Assembly: GCA_028276145.1 (NCBI GenBank)
Contig: JAPYWX010000014.1
Coordinates: 1-16,776, forward strand
Direction: 5' to 3'
DNA: 16,776 nucleotides
Origin: Spirochaetota bacterium
GTDB lineage: Bacteria; Spirochaetota; Brevinematia; DTOW01
Shown here: positions 13,835-16,776 of the stretch, one piece after another
How positions within the stretch are numbered: the first letter of the stretch is position 1
How the letters are laid out: each line of letters starts with the position of its first letter
Position numbers and translations under genes: made by a program
Notes under the pieces: model-generated
The model's database searches: none
The model's input: the letters and a program-made list of their open reading frames with translations, nothing else
Told to the model about the DNA's origin: nothing

Positions 13835-15014
13835 ATCCAACCTCCTTTAATAAAACTAAATTTGTACCTATAAATTCCTGTTTACCTTTAGGAAAATCAA
13901 ATTCATAATTCCCACCTTCACCAACTATGAAGGTAGGATTATTAAGAGTTTTCTCAGTTGTACTTTTTAACCAAATAACACTACCGGGAGGTAGTGCTCT
14001 TTTTATTTTTCTCTGCTTTGTTCGTTTTAAGTTAATCCCTATAAAATCATACCCACTGAAACACGCCGAAAGAGTCTTAAATTCATCTATCTTAATCATT
14101 CCTATAGGTTCATCAAAAACACCATAAGTTAGAAATACAACCTTCAAACCTTTATCAGGAGAGATATCAATAAGTCTACTCAATCCCAAGTCATCAATAA
14201 TTTTATTGAAATCGTCCTCTTCAACTTCATAACTTACATTTTTCATTTCACCACCAAGTTTTAGAGATTTAGGATTTTCATTAAAAAACTCTACGAGTTT
14301 TTGGTGTTCATTGATATTTTTAATTCCACCATTCAAGTCAAAATCAACCCAAAAGACAAGTTTGACATCTTCAAGAAACCTAAGAAACTCTACTCTAAAA
14401 AGTGCATCTTCCGAGTTCACAGAATTAGAAGAGGAATCAACAGAAATACCAATTCTTGATTCTCTCTTGAAAATACTCTTTTGTTCATTATTGCTTTCAT
14501 ACAGTATGATATCAGATTTCGCATCAATCTCACCGCCATTAAAGTATTTTCTTAATCCTTCGGTAGAGATAAAGCCATTAAATGGCTCTACTTCTTCGTT
14601 TCCAATATAAACTGGAAGAGATTCAATTCCTTCAGGTTTATTCGTATTCGAAGGGTCAAAAAGTTTAAATTTCTTTTCCGAAGTTCCCTTTTCTGAAGTT
14701 TTCTCTTCTGGAATGTTGATAATAAATACTTTTTCTAAATCTTTTTGTTTCCTTTTGCCGTAGATGTTATGAGGTTTTGGGAAATAAATTTTTTCACCTT
14801 TCTGTATAAATGGACCGTAGACAGCATTAATTATATTTGGGTTATTAACCACACTTTCATCAATCATGTTTGAATGATACAATTTTGAGTATATGGCACT
14901 TGCTAAAGTATTTGGGTGTGGTGGGAATGAAGAATTAACGACATCACCCCTATTAAACGGTTTACCAGAACCGAAAAACAAAACATCGTATGGCTTCAAA
15001 GTAAATTTCAACAT
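13827..15014 (-). CDS. cmr3: Type III-B subunit Cmr3 (RAMP, Cas5-like)
   Basis: Cas5-like subunit that binds the 5' tag of the crRNA and contacts Cas10; 395 residues. Diagnostic segments are the N-terminal LKPYDVLFFGSGKPFNRGD (6-24), FPPHPNTLASAIYSKL (30-45), the central RIGISVD and EDALFRVEFLRF, and the C-terminal ALPPGSVIWL (340-349) with FIGTNLVLL. The start ATG at 15014 lies 3 bases after the stop of the HEPN gene; no strong Shine-Dalgarno precedes it beyond AGGGGT, so reinitiation is likely. Residues 106-114 (TSEKGTSEK) are a duplicated five-residue unit from a 15-base DNA repeat, in a variable loop. The gene otherwise looks intact. Confidence 0.95.
   Translation of the reverse strand: MLKFTLKPYDVLFFGSGKPFNRGDVVNSSFPPHPNTLASAIYSKLYHSNMIDESVVNNPNIINAVYGPFIQKGEKIYFPKPHNIYGKRKQKDLEKVFIINIPEEKTSEKGTSEKKFKLFDPSNTNKPEGIESLPVYIGNEEVEPFNGFISTEGLRKYFNGGEIDAKSDIILYESNNEQKSIFKRESRIGISVDSSSNSVNSEDALFRVEFLRFLEDVKLVFWVDFDLNGGIKNINEHQKLVEFFNENPKSLKLGGEMKNVSYEVEEDDFNKIIDDLGLSRLIDISPDKGLKVVFLTYGVFDEPIGMIKIDEFKTLSACFSGYDFIGINLKRTKQRKIKRALPPGSVIWLKSTTEKTLNNPTFIVGEGGNYEFDFPKGKQEFIGTNLVLLKEVGYV
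14673..14702. repeat. Two-copy 15-base direct repeat in cmr3
   Basis: CTTTTCCGAAGTTCC (14673-14687) and CTTTTCTGAAGTTTT (14688-14702) match at 12 of 15 positions and are directly adjacent. They encode the TSEKG/TSEKK repeat. Unlike the other repeats here, this unit is not a convincing palindrome. Confidence 0.7.
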
Positions 15015-15017
15015 ACC

Positions 15018-15488
15018 CTAACCCCTAATTCTATCTTCATAAAATCTTTTAGCATTATGATAATAATTCAAAATAGAAGTAATCTTATCAAAAAACAAAT
15101 TTAAACTTTGACTAAGCAAATTGTAATTTGTTTCATACTCGTGAGTGATGATATTTCTAATCCTTCTGAATTCTTGCCATTCAAAAGAGCTATCTATTAT
15201 TTTGTATTTTTCCATTCTATTAAGGACATCCAAAAATGTGAAGTCTTCTGTATTTTCGCCCATCAAAGCTAAAAGTTCCCAAAATATATTACCAAGTGCC
15301 TCTTGAAGTTTTGAAAATCTGAAAGTAAGTGTATCTATTAGTGAAATAGAATCTTCGTCTAAGTTTTTCAAAACTTCTGGTGTGAAAGGATAGATATTTT
15401 TTGATTTTATTTTACTTATTGCCCAATCTATCATTTTTTTGTGCTTTTCACATTCTATGAAAAGTTTTTCAATAATCTTTTCCTTCAT
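15018..15488 (-). CDS. HEPN-domain protein, HepT-like toxin RNase of a type VII (HEPN/MNT) pair
   Basis: A 156-residue, all-helical protein whose motif R111-NIIT-H116-E-Y118 matches the RX4HXY signature of HepT-type HEPN RNases (RRIRNIITHEYE). In the Shewanella HEPN/MNT system this tyrosine is polyAMPylated by the MNT partner to silence the RNase. Here the partner gene lies immediately upstream, with start and stop overlapping as ATGA, so the two are co-translated. At 156 residues it is somewhat longer than many HepT proteins, with an N-terminal helix before the core and a C-terminal tail NAKRFYEDRIRG. The gene stops 3 bases before cmr3, inside the cmr operon. Alternatively it may be an HI0074-type nucleotidyltransferase partner without toxicity. 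Family assignment is firm from motif and pairing; the role in CRISPR immunity is inference. Confidence 0.88.
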   Translation of the reverse strand: MKEKIIEKLFIECEKHKKMIDWAISKIKSKNIYPFTPEVLKNLDEDSISLIDTLTFRFSKLQEALGNIFWELLALMGENTEDFTFLDVLNRMEKYKIIDSSFEWQEFRRIRNIITHEYETNYNLLSQSLNLFFDKITSILNYYHNAKRFYEDRIRG

Positions 15489-15796
15489 ATCTCAATCCCT
15501 TCACTCAAAGCTATTTCATGAATAAGTTCTTTTTCCATGAGTTTTGGATTGAATACAACCAAATCTATTTTCTGCTCACCGATTTTGAAATCCAACTCCG
15601 CAAGGAATTTTACTTTATTTCTTACTATCTCACTTATAGGTAAGTTTGTTTCTACAAAAATATCAATATCCCCACCTCTTTTCTCTAACTTTGTCCTTGA
15701 ACCGAAAATGAGAACTCTACAGTTTTCACCGAAGTACTTCTTGGCTGTTTCCTTGATAATCTTTATTTCATAATCTGGGAGCCTTAGAGGTTTCAT
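15485..15796 (-). CDS. MNT-family minimal nucleotidyltransferase, MntA-like antitoxin
   Basis: A 103-residue minimal nucleotidyltransferase. It carries LIFGSRTKLEKRGGDIDIFVE: G32-S33, nine residues, then D43-I-D45, the GSX9-10DXD active site, and a third acidic residue D78 in KIDLVVF. All three metal ligands are present, so it should be catalytically active. In known HEPN/MNT pairs this protein transfers AMP from ATP to the tyrosine of its HEPN partner. The stop of cmr1 and this ATG share one base (TAATG), and its own stop overlaps the HEPN start (ATGA), so it is an integral part of the cmr transcript and not a separately promoted insertion. Codon use looks like its neighbours. Little else is present: no DNA-binding domain that would autoregulate. 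Confidence 0.9.
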   Translation of the reverse strand: MKPLRLPDYEIKIIKETAKKYFGENCRVLIFGSRTKLEKRGGDIDIFVETNLPISEIVRNKVKFLAELDFKIGEQKIDLVVFNPKLMEKELIHEIALSEGIEI

Positions 15797-16776
15797 TACC
15801 TCCCTCCCTTGTAAGGATTACTAACAAAATCAGAAATTAATTTCCAATTAACTTCTCCCTCCAAATTTGGATGAAAAATAAATTCGTGTTCTTTATTTGG
15901 TACCATACCTATTAGAAGCAAAGCATATCTAGGTTCATTTCCTTCCATTAATTGAATAATCTTAAACATAAGTGGTGAAGCTCTTCGTAGCTCTTTGTAC
16001 TTTTTAACCTTTATGATAGGTAAACCGAAGACTATCCTATCATCTATTTTTTTAGGTTTTCTAAACTCCATGTATTTTTGACCTATTTCATTTAATAAGT
16101 TTTGCCAGATTTCCTTGGGTTTAAAAACGTAAGGTAAGAGATTATTAAACAGATAAGGTATACCTTCCCTAGCCGAAGGCTTAAGTATTTTTCCTATTAG
16201 TTCTAAATTCTGCTCAATCCAATACTCAATATTTTCGTCAGGTAGAAAATTCAACCCAAAACAATTGTTTGTTATATCCTTACCGTTTTCCTCAATTTTC
16301 TCAATTTTGATTGAGCCGAAACCTCTTCTACTCCTACTACCAAAATTACCCAGATTAAAAGCAAGCCACAAAGTAGCAAAGAATTTTTTAATATCATCTT
16401 CAGTAGATCTGGGGTGAAAAGAAATTTTCATTTTAAATTCGGTACCAACAGGTACTGCTTTTCTCCCTGTCATTTTTAACGAAAAGCCCAAATAATCGTA
16501 TCCTCTATTATCACCTACATATCTATTACCAGGAATTGCAGGGAAAGGCTCTGATTCAAATTTGTTTGAGATAATTTTAATCCTCACTAACCCTTGTTTT
16601 GATTCATCACCACCCCATCCGAATAATCTTTCTTCATCTTTTTTACTACCACCAGCAACACGGAACCACCACCTGAGCATTCCATTTATTGACTGAGTCC
16701 TCAATTCAGCTTGTCGATTTGCCCCACCCATAAAAAGCGGAGTTATTACTCTACAACTTACTACATACCTTTTCAT
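15796..16776 (-). CDS. cmr1: Type III-B subunit Cmr1 (RAMP), first gene of the operon within the window
   Basis: Cmr1 caps the far end of the Cmr backbone and binds the crRNA 3' end; 326 residues. Diagnostic parts are VITPLFMGGANRQAELR (10-26) with SINGMLRWWFR (29-39), LFGWGG (51-56), and the glycine/arginine loop NFGSRSRRGFGS (144-155). The C-terminal half contains GLPIIKV and RRASPLMFKI. The ATG ends exactly at the window edge. MKRYVVSCRVITP is a normal Cmr1 beginning, so it is probably the true start, but the ribosome site, promoter and any upstream gene (cas6, array) lie outside. Its stop overlaps the ATG of the MNT gene. Confidence 0.95.
   Translation of the reverse strand: MKRYVVSCRVITPLFMGGANRQAELRTQSINGMLRWWFRVAGGSKKDEERLFGWGGDESKQGLVRIKIISNKFESEPFPAIPGNRYVGDNRGYDYLGFSLKMTGRKAVPVGTEFKMKISFHPRSTEDDIKKFFATLWLAFNLGNFGSRSRRGFGSIKIEKIEENGKDITNNCFGLNFLPDENIEYWIEQNLELIGKILKPSAREGIPYLFNNLLPYVFKPKEIWQNLLNEIGQKYMEFRKPKKIDDRIVFGLPIIKVKKYKELRRASPLMFKIIQLMEGNEPRYALLLIGMVPNKEHEFIFHPNLEGEVNWKLISDFVSNPYKGGR

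Noticed and set aside
13835..13840. TTG start for cmr4 at 13840
   Set aside because: The Shine-Dalgarno AAAGGAGG would directly abut the TTG; the ATG at 13834 has correct 6-base spacing.
13979..13996. 7-bp hairpin CACTACC-GGGA-GGTAGTG in cmr3
   Set aside because: It encodes the conserved ALPPGSV motif, so the pairing is probably a by-product of codon choice.

Overview
The window looks like an AT-rich chromosome segment from a bacterium, probably a thermophile. Shine-Dalgarno sites of the AGGAGG type precede most genes, arginine is mostly AGA/AGG, genes are tightly packed, and the gene set (type III-B CRISPR effector, HEPN/MNT pair, pyruvate phosphate dikinase) is typical of thermophiles. I cannot name the genus. 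No rRNA, tRNA, insertion sequence or true CRISPR array is visible.

Layout. (1) 1-151 is non-coding and holds short perfect hairpins, then a + strand gene (152-2419) fusing an ATP-grasp ligase domain to an FMN-dependent alpha-hydroxy-acid dehydrogenase-like domain. (2) A block of four adjacent hairpins (2408-2482) separates it from the convergent pyruvate phosphate dikinase gene ppdK (2489-5152, - strand). (3) A 343-base divergent intergenic region (5153-5495) holds promoters for both sides, a small palindrome, a tandem array of about seven mini-hairpins and a larger inverted repeat. (4) A two-gene + strand unit follows: a CPA-type cation:proton antiporter (5496-6650) and a UspA-family protein (6662-7084). 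(5) From 7064 to the right edge, everything is one dense - strand operon. Read 5'->3' it is cmr1, MNT nucleotidyltransferase, HEPN (HepT-like) protein, cmr3, cmr4, cmr5, an unknown 70-residue ORF, cmr6, csx3, csx1, cmr2/cas10. The last gene overlaps the 3' end of the convergent uspA by 21 bases.

How the genes fit together. Cmr1-Cmr6 with Cas10 form a type III-B RNA-guided complex. Cas10 keeps its HD, zinc-finger and GGDD motifs, so it should make cyclic oligoadenylate when target RNA is bound. Csx1 (CARF sensor plus HEPN RNase with an intact RX4H motif) is the expected responder, and Csx3, translationally coupled to it, is a known cyclic tetra-adenylate ring nuclease that would switch the signal off. 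The unusual part is a complete HEPN/MNT (type VII toxin-antitoxin-like) pair lying between cmr1 and cmr3, where cmr2 commonly sits. It is joined to cmr1 and within itself by overlapping stop/start codons and to cmr3 by a 3-base gap. This gives the operon a second HEPN RNase with its own candidate AMPylating regulator.

A second theme is short perfect palindromes. They occur as tandem arrays in every intergenic region of the left half, with a period near 15-17 bases, and similar units appear inside csx1, cmr6 and cas10 without breaking the reading frame.
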